From an uncultured Roseicyclus sp. (GTDB taxonomy: Bacteria; Pseudomonadota; Alphaproteobacteria; Rhodobacterales; Rhodobacteraceae): DNA of 64,000 nucleotides. Positions 33,908 through 43,730 of this stretch are shown here, one piece after another. The stretch's first letter is position 1; every line of letters begins with the position of its first letter. The notes under the pieces are model-generated. The model saw only the letters and a list, made by a program, of their open reading frames with translations. It made no database searches and had not been told where the DNA came from. The position numbers and the translations under genes were made by a program. The DNA is taken from the NCBI GenBank assembly GCA_947489665.1, contig CANLEH010000001.1, positions 1,522,501 through 1,586,500 of the forward strand, given 5' to 3'.

Positions 33908-34268
33908 GCGCGCGGAATTGCCAGAGCGCGAGAGCGGTGACCAGAAGCGCATCGGAGGCCAGCAGGGTTTGGCCGAGCGGCGTTGCGATGGGGCTAAAGA
34001 TCAGTAGCGCGATCAGGGTGAGCACGTAAGCTGCGAGGGCTGCGATGTTGCGTGCTATCCACCAGGCGATCGTAGCGCGGCCTGAGGCCCACATCAGAAT
34101 GAGCGTGTGCAGGATCAAGATGCCGCCGATGACCTGGTAGGTCGTGCCCGCGGCAAGGCCGATTGTTTGGGCGAGGGGTGCAGACATCAGCAGGCCTGCG
34201 AGCCCCGTTACAAGTGAAGCCAGAGCATTGGCGCGCAGGGCGCGGGGCAGGGGAAGCGTTTGCGTCAT
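33876..34268 (-). CDS. Four-helix membrane protein antisense to the dcw cluster
   Basis: 130 residues from ATG 34268 (the frame is open further upstream without a site). Four hydrophobic segments, about 13-35, 44-63, 70-95 and 99-118, with few charges between; the third and fourth are nearly continuous. It is transcribed opposite to the surrounding genes and overlaps the end of murD by 32 bases. No family is recognised. Hydrophobicity, length and a plausible start support a real gene. Confidence 0.65.
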   Translation of the reverse strand: MTQTLPLPRALRANALASLVTGLAGLLMSAPLAQTIGLAAGTTYQVIGGILILHTLILMWASGRATIAWWIARNIAALAAYVLTLIALLIFSPIATPLGQTLLASDALLVTALALWQFRALNAAGPQPAQ

Positions 34269-34493
34269 TGGACGCAGGGTGCCGGGCTGAACCGTAATGC
34301 GCAAGGTTTTGCGCGATGCGCGGACGGGCAAATGGCCGTTTGAAACGGGGGTGAGCGGGTGGAGCTGCAATATGGGGGTTTGCCCTCATATCGGGCGCGC
34401 GCGCTCTTGGGCATTAAGGGCGCAATCCGGGCGCATCCCCTTCACCCCATGGCTGCCTGGTGCATTTTTATCCCTCCCGAAAGGAGGCCCATT

Positions 34494-34943
34494 ATGAAAA
34501 AGACACTTTCAATCCTCGCCCTCGCCGCGGCCCTGCCGTTTCTGACGCCCATGCCTGCGGAGGCTTGCTTTTCGGACGACTGCGGTCCTGTTGAAGCACC
34601 GTATTCTCAGCAATTCATCATTGTGGGCGCGAATGGCGAACTTCCCGTTTCCATCGGAAATCGGGCCCAACCAAACCCGCGCGATCCGCTTCCGTTTGCC
34701 GAGCCGATCAGTAGGAACCTGATGCAGGTTTTTGTGACCGACGAGCGCACGGAATGCCCACGGATCTGGGGCGCGATTGACTGCCCTGTGGTCGTTCACG
34801 GGGACGGCACCCGCGAAGGCATGGTGATTGCGAATTACACACACGACGGCGCCGATTTTGTCACGGTGGAGCGGATCGAATACCCGCAATCTGTCACGTT
34901 TACCGATGCATGGCCCTTGCATTTCGTCGCGGTCGAGGGCTGA
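34494..34943 (+). CDS. Secreted Cys-containing protein (first of three between murD and ftsW)
   Basis: 149 residues from ATG 34494 with a strong AAGGAGG eight bases upstream. Signal peptide ends ...PMPAEA; the mature chain starts CFSDDCGPVE. A second Cys pair spans ECPRIWGAIDCPVVVHGDGTREG. The remainder is strand-rich. No family recognised. The next gene follows after four bases. Confidence 0.75.
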   Translation: MKKTLSILALAAALPFLTPMPAEACFSDDCGPVEAPYSQQFIIVGANGELPVSIGNRAQPNPRDPLPFAEPISRNLMQVFVTDERTECPRIWGAIDCPVVVHGDGTREGMVIANYTHDGADFVTVERIEYPQSVTFTDAWPLHFVAVEG

Positions 34944-34947
34944 GAGA

Positions 34948-35295
34948 ATGAAACACTTCGTTCTTATCGCCGCGCTTTTGGCGCCAAGTGTCGCACTGTC
35001 CCAAAGCTTCTTGGATACGGTCAACGCCGGATTGCCGCCAGTGATCGCCGAGACCCCAATGAGTGTTGAGGTTTTGGCTGAGCCCGGTGCCTGCATGGTG
35101 CATCCACTGATGCCGCCGTCCGCGTGCGCCCGCGTGCGGATGCCGGACGGGTCGTTGCAGGATCACTTCATTGAAGGCTTTGACGAGGAAGGTCCGGCGA
35201 GGCTGCACGTGAACAGGCTGACCTATGATTGGTCGCAAAACACGCTGAGCCATCCGGTTGTGCCGGGCTTCTCGCTGATTGAACGGTTGGATTGA
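34948..35295 (+). CDS. Secreted Cys-pair protein (second of three between murD and ftsW)
   Basis: 115 residues. The signal peptide ends PSVALSQ. The mature 97 residues have a single Cys pair (GACMVHPLMPPSACARV) followed by MPDGSLQDHF, the same C...P..C......DG order as its neighbours. Function unknown. It probably shares a transcript with the genes on either side. Confidence 0.7.
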   Translation: MKHFVLIAALLAPSVALSQSFLDTVNAGLPPVIAETPMSVEVLAEPGACMVHPLMPPSACARVRMPDGSLQDHFIEGFDEEGPARLHVNRLTYDWSQNTLSHPVVPGFSLIERLD

Positions 35296-35344
35296 GCGCA
35301 TGCCCTACTTTTCAAAATCCACCCGCGCTGAAAGGAGGCGCCCT

Positions 35345-35845
35345 TTGTTCAACTTCCTTTTCAGGTTTGCCCTTGTAGCTGCCCTTCCATTTTCGGCCTT
35401 TGCGGACACTGGTGCGATTTCTGTGCCAGACCAGGTGAGCCGCGTTCTGACCGGTTTCGAGCACCCGGAGACGGCACGCTCTCCCAACCGCACCGATGAC
35501 GCCATTCACCGGGCCGTGCAGCCGATCGACTACGCAACAATGTCAAGCTATCACGACGCAACAGTTGTGCGCGTTGAGATAATTGCGGGGCCCGCGATGC
35601 ACACATGCCTTTTGATATCGCGCGGTGATGGACAGGGTCGGCCAGAGATGCCGTGCGCCCATTATCTGTTCCCCGATGGCCGAACGGGCCCGTTGCAGCT
35701 TGTGGGTAACGTGGACGTTCAGATTGAATATGCGACCGCGCCGCGCGTTTTGATCGATGTGTTGAGCAGGGTAAACTTCACCTCCTGCATGGGGCATAGG
35801 CCCGATGCTTGCCGGTTTACGGAGTATCATCAGGTGGTGGAGTGA
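35345..35845 (+). CDS. Secreted Cys-containing protein with TTG start (third of three)
   Basis: 166 residues if translation starts at TTG 35345. The upstream ATG at 35300 gives 15 extra charged residues before the signal peptide. AAGGAGG at 35332-35338 is perfectly placed (six bases) for the TTG, and the protein then begins LFNFLFRFALVAALPFSAFA, a clean signal peptide, so the TTG is preferred. The mature chain has HTCLLISRGDGQGRPEMPCAHYLFPDGRTG and a second pair FTSCMGHRPDACRF. Function unknown. Confidence 0.75.
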   Translation: MFNFLFRFALVAALPFSAFADTGAISVPDQVSRVLTGFEHPETARSPNRTDDAIHRAVQPIDYATMSSYHDATVVRVEIIAGPAMHTCLLISRGDGQGRPEMPCAHYLFPDGRTGPLQLVGNVDVQIEYATAPRVLIDVLSRVNFTSCMGHRPDACRFTEYHQVVE

Positions 35846-36006
35846 TCTTGGGCGCGGCCCGGGGCCGTCGGCTTGTGATGGCCCGACACACGCAAACCCT
35901 AGCCAGCCCTGCATTTTCAGGCTAAACTGACCGGATAGATCCGGGAAAACCCGGGCTTTGAGCAGAAGACGCGGTAGCAAACACCGCATGGCAAGGCAGG
36001 CGACCC

Positions 36007-37173
36007 ATGACAGAAATGGCGCATGGCACGGTAATCGTGCACACGGGCGACGCGGTTATTCCGCGATGGTGGAGCACGATCGATCGGGTCACGCTCGGCT
36101 GTATCTTTGGGCTTTTCGCCATCGGCATCCTTCTGGGCTTCGCGGCCTCGCCGCCCTTGGCCGAACGCAACGGGCATGAGCCGTTCTACTACGTGATCCG
36201 TCAGGCGCTGTTTGGCGGATTGGCGCTGAGCGTGATGGTGCTGGTGTCGATGATGACGCCAACAACCGTACGCCGGTGGGGTGTTTTGGGCTTTTTTGCC
36301 GCCGTGGCCGCCGTGGCTTTGCTGCCCGTCTTCGGGACGGATTACGGGATGGGCGCTACGCGGTGGTATTCGCTTGGCTTTGCCTCCCTCCAGCCGTCGG
36401 AATTCCTCAAGCCGATGTTCGTGGTCTTCACGGCGTGGATGATGGCGGCAAGCCAGGAGGTTGCCGGCCCACCGGGCAAGAGCGTGTCTTTGTTTGTGAC
36501 CGTGATGATCGTGGGGTTCCTCGCGTTGCAGCCCGACTTTGGGCAGGCCGCGTTGATCATTTTCGCCTGGGGCGTGATTTACTTCGTCGCTGGCGCGCCG
36601 ATGCTGATCCTGATGATCCTTGCGGGTGCGGTGGTCGGTGTCGGGGTGTTGGCCTACAACTCGTCTGAGCACTTTCAACGCCGGATCGACGGTTTCCTGA
36701 GCGATGAAGTGGGCGAGAATACGCAGCTGGGATTTGCCACGGATGCCATCCGCGAGGGCGGCTTGTTCGGCACCGGGCTCGGCGAAGGGTCGGTCAAATG
36801 GACGCTGCCTGATGCGCATACCGATTTCATCATCGCGGTTGCGGCGGAAGAGTATGGCTTCGTCCTGGTCGCTGTGATCATCGCGCTGTTCCTGACGATT
36901 GCCATGCGCAGCTATTTCCGCCTGATGAAAGAGCGTGACCCCTTCGCGCGTCTCGCCGGCACTGGGTTGGTCAGCCTGCTGGCGTTGCAGGCGTTCATCA
37001 ACATGGGCGTGGCCGTGCGGCTTTTGCCGGCGAAAGGCATGACCTTGCCGTTCGTCAGCTATGGCGGTTCGTCCCTGATCGCGACGGGCATCGCCGTTGG
37101 TATGCTGCTGGTGTTCACACGGACGCGACCGCAGGGCGATATTGCGGATCATCTTCTTACGAGGTCCCGGTAA
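36007..37173 (+). CDS. ftsW: Septal peptidoglycan glycosyltransferase FtsW
   Basis: 388 residues, about ten transmembrane helices, SEDS family. It polymerises lipid II at the septum with FtsI. Signatures: GATRWYSLGFASLQPSEFLKP, LQPDFGQAALI, the GEN.QLGFATDAIREGGLFGTGLGEGSVKWTLPDAHTDFIIAV loop containing the catalytic Asp, and LPAKGMTLPFVSYGGSS near the C-terminus. The 161-base gap before it holds no recognised feature. murG follows after three bases. Confidence 0.96.
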   Translation: MTEMAHGTVIVHTGDAVIPRWWSTIDRVTLGCIFGLFAIGILLGFAASPPLAERNGHEPFYYVIRQALFGGLALSVMVLVSMMTPTTVRRWGVLGFFAAVAAVALLPVFGTDYGMGATRWYSLGFASLQPSEFLKPMFVVFTAWMMAASQEVAGPPGKSVSLFVTVMIVGFLALQPDFGQAALIIFAWGVIYFVAGAPMLILMILAGAVVGVGVLAYNSSEHFQRRIDGFLSDEVGENTQLGFATDAIREGGLFGTGLGEGSVKWTLPDAHTDFIIAVAAEEYGFVLVAVIIALFLTIAMRSYFRLMKERDPFARLAGTGLVSLLALQAFINMGVAVRLLPAKGMTLPFVSYGGSSLIATGIAVGMLLVFTRTRPQGDIADHLLTRSR

Positions 37174-37176
37174 GGC

Positions 37177-38271
37177 ATGACGCAGAAGCACCTCATCATC
37201 GCGGCGGGCGGCACGGGAGGGCATATGTTCCCGGCCCAGGCCTTGTCCGAGGTGATGTTGCGGAAAGGCTGGCGCGTGACGCTTTCGACCGACGCGCGTG
37301 GGGCAAGGTATGTGGGCGGGTTTTCCCATGCCGTTGAGATCAGGCAGGTGTCCAGCGCCACGTTCACACGCGGTGGTGTGTTGGCCAAGCTGGCGGTTCC
37401 GTTTCGGATTTTCGGCGGGGTGATCGGGGCGACTTTCCGCATGTGGCGGGAAAAGCCTGATGTCGTTGTGGGCTTTGGCGGCTATCCAACGATCCCTGCC
37501 ATGGCGGCAGCGGTCCTGACGCGGCGACCCCGGATGCTGCATGAACAAAACGGCGTTCTGGGCCGGGTGAACCGCATCTTTGCCAAGCGTGTAGCCCATG
37601 TGGCCTGCGGCACCTGGCCGACCGAGGTGCCCGAGGGTGCCGATGCGCGCGACACGGGCAATCCAGTGCGCGCGGCAATTGTTGAGCGCGCCGGTGCCCC
37701 TTACACGCCGCCGGGCGATTGGCCGATGAGCCTGCTGGTGTTCGGCGGCTCCCAAGGGGCGCGGATCCTGTCGGATATGGTGCCTGCGGCGGTGGCCCTG
37801 TTACCCCAGGATATCCGCCACCATTTGCGCGTCAGCCAACAGGCCCGCGAAGAAGATGTGGAGCGTGTGCGTCACGCTTATGACGAGATGGGCCTGCGGG
37901 CCGAGGTTGAAACGTTCCTGCACGATATGCCGACCCGGTTGGCGGAGGCGCAGCTTGTGATTTGTCGGTCTGGCGCGTCTTCTGTGGCCGATATCTGCGT
38001 TGTGGGGCGACCTGCGATTTACGTGCCATTGGCCATTGCCGTGCGGGACGAGCAAACGGCAAACGCGCGTGGCCCGGTGGATGCGGGGGCCGCGGCCCTT
38101 ATGCCGGAAAGCCAATTGACGCCTGAGGCTTTGGCCGAGATCATCAAATCAATCCTGACCCAGCCTGAGGCTGCCACGCAGATGGCGATTGCGGCCTTGT
38201 CCGTCGGCAAGCCCGATGCCACCGAAAGGCTGGTTGCGCTCGTGGAGAATCTGGCCGAAGAGCGCGCCTGA
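37177..38271 (+). CDS. murG: UDP-GlcNAc:lipid I N-acetylglucosaminyltransferase
   Basis: 364 residues. It makes lipid II on the inner face of the membrane. N-terminal [13 protein letters not shown] (residues 11-23), the second glycine loop [12 protein letters not shown], and the donor-site region [33 protein letters not shown] with the DEQ..NA motif. GT-B fold, peripheral membrane. It ends 19 bases before murC. Confidence 0.97.
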   Translation: MTQKHLIIAAGGTGGHMFPAQALSEVMLRKGWRVTLSTDARGARYVGGFSHAVEIRQVSSATFTRGGVLAKLAVPFRIFGGVIGATFRMWREKPDVVVGFGGYPTIPAMAAAVLTRRPRMLHEQNGVLGRVNRIFAKRVAHVACGTWPTEVPEGADARDTGNPVRAAIVERAGAPYTPPGDWPMSLLVFGGSQGARILSDMVPAAVALLPQDIRHHLRVSQQAREEDVERVRHAYDEMGLRAEVETFLHDMPTRLAEAQLVICRSGASSVADICVVGRPAIYVPLAIAVRDEQTANARGPVDAGAAALMPESQLTPEALAEIIKSILTQPEAATQMAIAALSVGKPDATERLVALVENLAEERA

Positions 38272-38290
38272 GCAAAAAAGGACTAAGCGA

Positions 38291-39715
38291 ATGAATGCCG
38301 CCGCGACGAAACTGCCCACACAACTTGGCCCGATCCATTTTGTTGGCATCGGCGGGATCGGCATGTCGGGGATCGCGGAGGTTCTGCTGAACCACGGCTA
38401 TCAGGTGCAGGGCTCTGATCTGAAGCCGTCGAAGATCACCGAAAGGCTGCGGGACTTGGGCGCGCAGATCTTCATCGGGCAGAAGGCCGAGAACCTTGAG
38501 AATGCGGAGGTCGTCGTGATCTCCAGCGCGATCAAGCCGGGCAATGCGGAATTGGACGCGGCGCGCCTGAAGGGCCTGCCGGTTGTGCGCCGGGCCGAGA
38601 TGCTGGCGGAATTGATGCGTCTGCGGTCGAACATCGCGGTGGCGGGCACGCACGGGAAAACGACGACCACCACGCTGGTGGCGACACTTCTGGATCATGG
38701 CGGGGTTGATCCGACCGTGATCAACGGCGGCATCATTCACGCCTATGGCTCCAACGCGCGGGTGGGGCAGGGCGACTGGATGGTGGTCGAGGCCGACGAG
38801 TCGGACGGCACCTTCAACCGACTGCCCGCGACCATTGCCATCGTGACGAATATCGACCCCGAGCATATGGAGCATTGGGGGACCGAGGAGAACCTGCACC
38901 AGGGCTTCCTCGATTTCGTCTCCAACATTCCATTCTATGGCGTTGCCGTTTGCTGCACCGATGACCCCGATGTGCAAACCCTTGTGGGGCGCATCACCGA
39001 CCGCCGCGTTGTGACCTTTGGCTTCAACGCGCAGGCCGATGTGCGGGCGATGAACCTGACCTATCAGGGCGGCGTGGCGCATTTCGACATCGCGCTGCAA
39101 GGCGATGATATGGTGATTGACAACTGCCGCCTGCCGATGCCGGGAAATCACAACGTCTCCAATGCTTTGGCGGCGGTCGCGGTTGCGCGGCATCTGGGGA
39201 TGAAGGCGGATGAAATCCGAGAGGCACTGGCGGGCTTCAAAGGTGTGAACCGGCGCTTCACCAAGGTGGGCGAAGTTGGTGGAATTACCGTGATTGATGA
39301 TTACGGCCATCACCCGGTGGAAATTGCGGCCGTTCTGAAAGCGGCGCGCCAATCCAGCGAAGGCCGCGTGATCGCCGTGCATCAGCCACACCGCTATTCG
39401 CGCCTGCATTCCCTGTTTGAAGATTTCTGCGGCTGCTTCAGCGAGGCCGACGTGGTTGCCATCGCTGAGGTCTATGCCGCCGGTGAGGAGCCGATTGAGG
39501 GCGCGTCCCGCGATGATTTGGTGGCCGGTATGATCCGCCACGGGCACCGCCATGCTCGTGCCATAATGGACGAAGATGATTTGGAGCGACTCGTGCGCGA
39601 ACAGGCGCGGCCCGGTGATATGGTTGTCTGCCTAGGTGCGGGTACGATCAGCGCATGGGCCAATGGCCTGCCTGAGCGCTTGAAGGATCTGAATAAGAAG
39701 GTGGTCGGCGGATGA
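38291..39715 (+). CDS. murC: UDP-MurNAc:L-alanine ligase
   Basis: 474 residues from ATG 38291, preceded by AGGA; the open frame extends into murG but the family N-terminus is here. It attaches L-Ala to UDP-MurNAc, the first amino acid of the stem. [17 protein letters not shown]-loop GTHGKTTTT (119-127, Lys123), [23 protein letters not shown] and [12 protein letters not shown]...[10 protein letters not shown] are the classic blocks. Confidence 0.97.
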   Translation: MNAAATKLPTQLGPIHFVGIGGIGMSGIAEVLLNHGYQVQGSDLKPSKITERLRDLGAQIFIGQKAENLENAEVVVISSAIKPGNAELDAARLKGLPVVRRAEMLAELMRLRSNIAVAGTHGKTTTTTLVATLLDHGGVDPTVINGGIIHAYGSNARVGQGDWMVVEADESDGTFNRLPATIAIVTNIDPEHMEHWGTEENLHQGFLDFVSNIPFYGVAVCCTDDPDVQTLVGRITDRRVVTFGFNAQADVRAMNLTYQGGVAHFDIALQGDDMVIDNCRLPMPGNHNVSNALAAVAVARHLGMKADEIREALAGFKGVNRRFTKVGEVGGITVIDDYGHHPVEIAAVLKAARQSSEGRVIAVHQPHRYSRLHSLFEDFCGCFSEADVVAIAEVYAAGEEPIEGASRDDLVAGMIRHGHRHARAIMDEDDLERLVREQARPGDMVVCLGAGTISAWANGLPERLKDLNKKVVGG

Positions 39716-39749
39716 AAGCGAACGCGTCCGTTTGCGGAGGTTGGATGTG

Positions 39750-40076
39750 ATGCCCGGTGTCGGCTGGATCACGATTCTGACCGTGCTGCCGGGCCTTCTG
39801 GCGTTCGGATTGTCGCGCAAGTTTGGCGCGCGCGCTGGCTGGATCGTTGTGGGCTGTGTTGCTCTTCTGAACCTGCCGAATGCTCTGGGTCATGTGAGCT
39901 TGATGATCGAACGCTCACAATCCTCGATCGGCGCGTTTGGCGCGCCTGGGGATGCGGCGATTGGGGCTTCGGGCTACTTGGCGCTTGGGGCTTTCTCATT
40001 CGTCTTTGCGACGCTGCTATCGGCCGTACTGGGAACGGTTTTTGGTGCCCGCAACAGGAAAGGGGCCGCGGCATGA
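39750..40076 (+). CDS. Small membrane protein (murC-murB insert, gene 1)
   Basis: 108 residues from ATG 39750 with GCGGAGG nine bases upstream. Three hydrophobic segments (about 5-22, 30-50, 76-99) with a Ser/Gly/Ala-rich loop between the second and third. The 3' end overlaps the next gene by four bases. No family recognised; its neighbours suggest a membrane module tied to the division cluster. Confidence 0.7.
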   Translation: MPGVGWITILTVLPGLLAFGLSRKFGARAGWIVVGCVALLNLPNALGHVSLMIERSQSSIGAFGAPGDAAIGASGYLALGAFSFVFATLLSAVLGTVFGARNRKGAAA

Positions 40077-40315
40077 GCCTTGCCTTGATCCTTGCCAGCT
40101 TTTGGATTGTCGCCTCAGCCTTTACGGCGATGCTGCCCTATCGCATGCAGTTTCCACCCGGCATTGCGTTGTTGGTGCTGTCCGTGCCGCTGCTCATCTT
40201 TATCGGTATCAGCCATGGGTTCATCTGGGTGGCGCTGTTTTTGTTCGCCATCGGCTCCATGTTCCGCAACCCGCTGATCTACTTTGTAAAACGTTTGACA
40301 GGGCGGGCCGCCTGA
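40073..40315 (+). CDS. DUF2484 family membrane protein (copy 1)
   Basis: 80 residues, two to three transmembrane segments. It starts MSLALILASFWIVAS and contains LPYRMQFPPGIALL and FRNPLIYFVKRL, the DUF2484 signature of alphaproteobacteria. Function unknown. It overlaps both neighbours (ATGA in front, TGATG behind), so the four small genes are translated as a chain. Confidence 0.85.
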   Translation: MSLALILASFWIVASAFTAMLPYRMQFPPGIALLVLSVPLLIFIGISHGFIWVALFLFAIGSMFRNPLIYFVKRLTGRAA

Positions 40316-40584
40316 TGCCGCTATCGCTGATCCTTGCCTGCATCTGGGCGTTGATTGCCTGTGCCGCTGGCATGGGGCCGCGCCGGTTCCATATCCCAGC
40401 CGCATGGGTGCTGATCCTGACAGGTATCCCGCTTCTGGGCTTCGTAACTTATCAAACCGGCCCGTTCTGGGGGATCGTCCTGCTTTTAGCCGGTGCTTCG
40501 GTTCTGCGCTGGCCCCTGATCCGGCTGGGGCAGCGCATTCGCCGCGCCCTGTTCCCAGAGCGGGCGGAGGATGAGGCAGGCTGA
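40315..40584 (+). CDS. DUF2484 family membrane protein (copy 2)
   Basis: 89 residues, paralogue of the gene in front: it starts [15 protein letters not shown], has [15 protein letters not shown] and ends [19 protein letters not shown], the same order of blocks with a basic tail. About three transmembrane segments. Tandem duplication of a membrane subunit. Its stop shares a base with the next start. Confidence 0.85.
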   Translation: MPLSLILACIWALIACAAGMGPRRFHIPAAWVLILTGIPLLGFVTYQTGPFWGIVLLLAGASVLRWPLIRLGQRIRRALFPERAEDEAG

Positions 40585-40865
40585 TGGATACGCTGGTGCT
40601 CTATATCGGTTTTGCGATCCTCGCAGGCATGGCAGCGGGCTATATGACCGCGCGTCTCGGCACCCGGCGGATGGTGTTGGCGCTGTGGTCGGCAAGTGCG
40701 TTGACGATCACCGCAGCCATCCTGTGGTCGGATGCCCATGGCGGCAATGTGGATGCGATCTTGCTGGTCTACGGCATGCTGGTGCCATTTGCCGGGTGCG
40801 CCATTGTCGCCGGTGCCTTGGGGCTGGCGGTGCGTTCGGTCGTGGCGCGCGTTGGTTCGGAATGA
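40584..40865 (+). CDS. Small membrane protein (murC-murB insert, gene 4)
   Basis: 93 residues with three hydrophobic segments (4-20, 29-47, 57-83) and a Arg-Arg loop (RLGTRRM). It begins [10 protein letters not shown] and ends VARVGSE, overlapping the murB start by four bases. No family recognised. Part of the tightly coupled run between murC and murB. Confidence 0.72.
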   Translation: MDTLVLYIGFAILAGMAAGYMTARLGTRRMVLALWSASALTITAAILWSDAHGGNVDAILLVYGMLVPFAGCAIVAGALGLAVRSVVARVGSE

Positions 40866-41794
40866 GTTTTACCCTGCCGGACGTTCGGGGGCGCCTGACC
40901 CCCAATCGCGACCTGTCGGGTCTGACCTGGCTGCGCGTGGGTGGCCCGGCGGAGTGGCTGTTTCAACCTGCTGATACGGCTGATCTTGCGGAGTTTCTAG
41001 CAGCTCTTGACCCTGATGTGCCTGTGTTCCCGATGGGCGTCGGATCGAACCTGATCGTTCGGGACGGGGGACTTCCCGGTGTCACGATCAAGCTGGGGCG
41101 TCCGTTCATGGATGTCGTGGTGGATGGTGACCGGATCACGGCCGGGGCCGCAGCCCTTGATGCGCGTGTGGCAAAGGCGGCGGCAGATGCGGGTGTGGAC
41201 CTCACGTTTTTGCGGACGATCCCGGGCTCGCTTGGCGGGGCCCTCAAGATGAATGCGGGGTGTTATGGCAGCTATATCGCCGATCATTTTGTATCGGCGC
41301 AGGCGATCCTTCGCGATGGGACAGCGATCAGCCTGACAAAAGACGACATCACGTTCAACTACCGCCAGACCGACATACCCGATGGTGCGGTCGTTACCTC
41401 TGTCACTTTGCGAGGTCCCCATGCGGAACCGACCGCGTTGCACGCCCGGATGGAAGAGCAACTCGCCAAACGCGATGCGACCCAACCCACAAAGGAGCTG
41501 ACAGCGGGCTCAACCTTCCGCAATCCGGCGGGTTTCAGCTCAACCGGCAGGGCCGACGATACCCATGATCTGAAGGCCTGGAAGGTGATTGACGAGGCTG
41601 GCATGCGCGGGGCCACGCGCGGCGGGGCTAAGATGTCTGAGATGCATTCCAATTTCCTCGTGAACAAGGGTGGCGCAACTGCCGCAGATTTGGAGGGATT
41701 GGGCGAAGAGGTGCGAAAAAGGGTTTCCGAAACCCAAGGCATCGATTTACAGTGGGAAATCATGCGGGTGGGTGTTCCCATCGGCAATTCATAA
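40862..41794 (+). CDS. murB: UDP-N-acetylenolpyruvoylglucosamine reductase
   Basis: 310 residues from ATG 40862; the frame is open upstream through other genes. FAD enzyme that reduces UDP-GlcNAc-enolpyruvate to UDP-MurNAc with NADPH. FAD loop [32 protein letters not shown], the catalytic Ser in GSTFRNP and the closing VHEE-like Glu region [14 protein letters not shown] fit a type IIb/short MurB. It ends 77 bases before ddl. Confidence 0.96.
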   Translation: MSFTLPDVRGRLTPNRDLSGLTWLRVGGPAEWLFQPADTADLAEFLAALDPDVPVFPMGVGSNLIVRDGGLPGVTIKLGRPFMDVVVDGDRITAGAAALDARVAKAAADAGVDLTFLRTIPGSLGGALKMNAGCYGSYIADHFVSAQAILRDGTAISLTKDDITFNYRQTDIPDGAVVTSVTLRGPHAEPTALHARMEEQLAKRDATQPTKELTAGSTFRNPAGFSSTGRADDTHDLKAWKVIDEAGMRGATRGGAKMSEMHSNFLVNKGGATAADLEGLGEEVRKRVSETQGIDLQWEIMRVGVPIGNS

Positions 41795-41871
41795 AAGCAA
41801 GGGTCCGCGAAAATCGCGGGCATAACCGACCCGGCAGGCACGTATCTGATGGGCAGTTTGAGGACCAGGTG

Positions 41872-42822
41872 GTGGCAGGGCAGAGCAGCCTCCCCTCCCG
41901 CGTCGTCGTTTTGATGGGTGGCCCCTCGGCGGAACGCGAGGTGTCGCTGAGCACCGGAGCAGGGTGCGCCGAAGCGTTACGCGGTGAAGGTTTTGACGTG
42001 ATCGAACTCGATCCCGGTGCCTTTGGCTCGGGTGAAGATTTGTGCGTGTCGCTTCGCGCCGCCAATCCCGATGTCGTGTTCAATGCATTGCACGGGCGCT
42101 GGGGCGAAGATGGCTGTGTGCAGGGTCTGCTGGAATGGATGCGCCTGCCATACACGCATTCCGGTGTGTTGGCCTCGGCGCTTGCGATGGACAAGACCCG
42201 CGCCAAGGACGTGTATCGCCGCCATGGCCTGCCCGTTGCGAATTCCGTGATTGCGCCGCGCGACCGCGTCCGGGCCGAGCATGTGATGGACGCGCCTTAT
42301 GTGGTGAAGCCAAACAACGAAGGCTCCTCTGTTGGGGTCTATCTTGTGCATGAGGCCGCGAATGGCCCGCCGCAGCTGGACGATCAGATGCCCGAAGAGG
42401 TGTTGGTTGAGCAATTCGCGCCCGGCCGCGAGTTGACCTGTTCCGTCCTCGGCGATGGCCCGAATGATCCCGGCGCCCTCACCGTCACCGACATTATCAC
42501 GGACGGCTGGTACGATTACGACGCCAAGTACAAGCCGGGCGGTTCGCGCCATGAAGTGCCCGCCAATGTGCCGGATGAGATTTTCGACGCCTGCATGGAT
42601 ATGGCCGCACGTGCGCATACAGCGCTTGGATGCCGGGGTGTCAGCCGCACGGATTTCCGCTGGGACGATAGCAAAGGCCTCGGCGGTCTGATCGTGCTGG
42701 AGACAAATACGCAGCCCGGCATGACGCCCACCTCGCTGACGCCCGAACAGGCCGAGGCGAAAGGCATGTCGTTTGGGGCCTTGTGCCGTTGGTTGGTGGA
42801 GGATGCGTCATGCGATCGTTGA
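41872..42822 (+). CDS. ddl: D-alanine:D-alanine ligase
   Basis: 316 residues starting at GTG 41872, where GAGGA lies seven bases upstream; a GTG one codon earlier is equivalent. ATP-grasp enzyme that makes D-Ala-D-Ala for MurF. VVLMGGPSAEREVSLSTG, HGRWGEDGCVQGLLEWMRLPYTHSGVLASALAMDK, PYVVKPNNEGSSVGV and LVLETNTQPGMTPTSL-type Mg/ATP site are the family signatures. Its end overlaps ftsQ by 13 bases. Confidence 0.96.
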   Translation: MAGQSSLPSRVVVLMGGPSAEREVSLSTGAGCAEALRGEGFDVIELDPGAFGSGEDLCVSLRAANPDVVFNALHGRWGEDGCVQGLLEWMRLPYTHSGVLASALAMDKTRAKDVYRRHGLPVANSVIAPRDRVRAEHVMDAPYVVKPNNEGSSVGVYLVHEAANGPPQLDDQMPEEVLVEQFAPGRELTCSVLGDGPNDPGALTVTDIITDGWYDYDAKYKPGGSRHEVPANVPDEIFDACMDMAARAHTALGCRGVSRTDFRWDDSKGLGGLIVLETNTQPGMTPTSLTPEQAEAKGMSFGALCRWLVEDASCDR

Positions 42823-43730
42823 TTGCCGGTAAATCGTCGGTGCCGCAGCGCCCCGTTGCCCCCCATGATCCCGCACCCTCGCGGTTGAGCTACCGCGTGC
42901 AACGCCTTTGGCTGACGCCCGTTTTCCGCAAAGCGCTCAACATCGGCGTACCTCTGTTCCTGCTGTTTGCTGCGATCAGTTGGTATCTGAGTGACGAAGA
43001 GCGGGTCGCGAGCCTGTTTGACGCCGCCTATGAGATCCGCCGCGAGGTGGAGAACCGCCCCGAATTCCGCGTGAACGTTCTTGGCATTGATGGCGCCAGC
43101 GACGATGTCACGGAAGAGGTGCGCGCCGCCCTTGCGATTGACCTGCCCATCTCCTCCTTCGATCTGGACCTTGAGGAATTGCGTGGTCGGCTTGAGGCGT
43201 TGCCCGCCGTGCGCACCGCCGATCTTCGCATCCAAACCGGTGGCTATCTGGCCGTGCGCATTGATGAACGCCGCCCCGCAGCGCTTTGGCTGACCCATGA
43301 GGGTCTTTCAATCATCGACCATGAAGGGCATTTCATTGCCGGTTTTGGGCAGCGTGCGTTGGATGGCCCGCTTCCGCTATTGGCAGGAGAGGGCGCAGAC
43401 CTGGCCGTGCCCGAGGCGCTGGAATTGATTGAGGCCGCCTTGCCGCTTGGCGAACGTGTGCATGGTTTGGTGCGCATGGGTGAACGGCGCTGGGACGTCG
43501 TTTTGACCAATGGCACACGGGTCATGCTGCCAGAGGTCGGCGCCCGCGGGGCGTTTGACCGTGTGCTGGCCCTTCATGATGTGGGCGAGATCCTGTCGCG
43601 CGATCTGACAGCGGTTGATTTGCGCAATCCGGGCCGCCTGACGGTTCGCCTGACAGATACAGCTATGGAAGAGTTTCGCCGCATCCGTGCGTTGGTGGCG
43701 AATGGGACGAGTGGAGAGAACCAGGGATGA
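42810..43730 (+). CDS. ftsQ: Cell division protein FtsQ
   Basis: 306 residues, from ATG 42810 inside the end of ddl, with GGAGGATG upstream. Cytoplasmic tail rich in Pro, one transmembrane helix at about 48-66 (IGVPLFLLFAAISWYLSDEE), a periplasmic POTRA domain beginning FRVNVLGIDGASDDVTEEVRAAL and a beta domain ending RLTVRLTDTAMEEFRR. FtsQ scaffolds FtsL/FtsB for the divisome. It overlaps ftsA by four bases. Confidence 0.94.
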   Translation: MRSLIAGKSSVPQRPVAPHDPAPSRLSYRVQRLWLTPVFRKALNIGVPLFLLFAAISWYLSDEERVASLFDAAYEIRREVENRPEFRVNVLGIDGASDDVTEEVRAALAIDLPISSFDLDLEELRGRLEALPAVRTADLRIQTGGYLAVRIDERRPAALWLTHEGLSIIDHEGHFIAGFGQRALDGPLPLLAGEGADLAVPEALELIEAALPLGERVHGLVRMGERRWDVVLTNGTRVMLPEVGARGAFDRVLALHDVGEILSRDLTAVDLRNPGRLTVRLTDTAMEEFRRIRALVANGTSGENQG

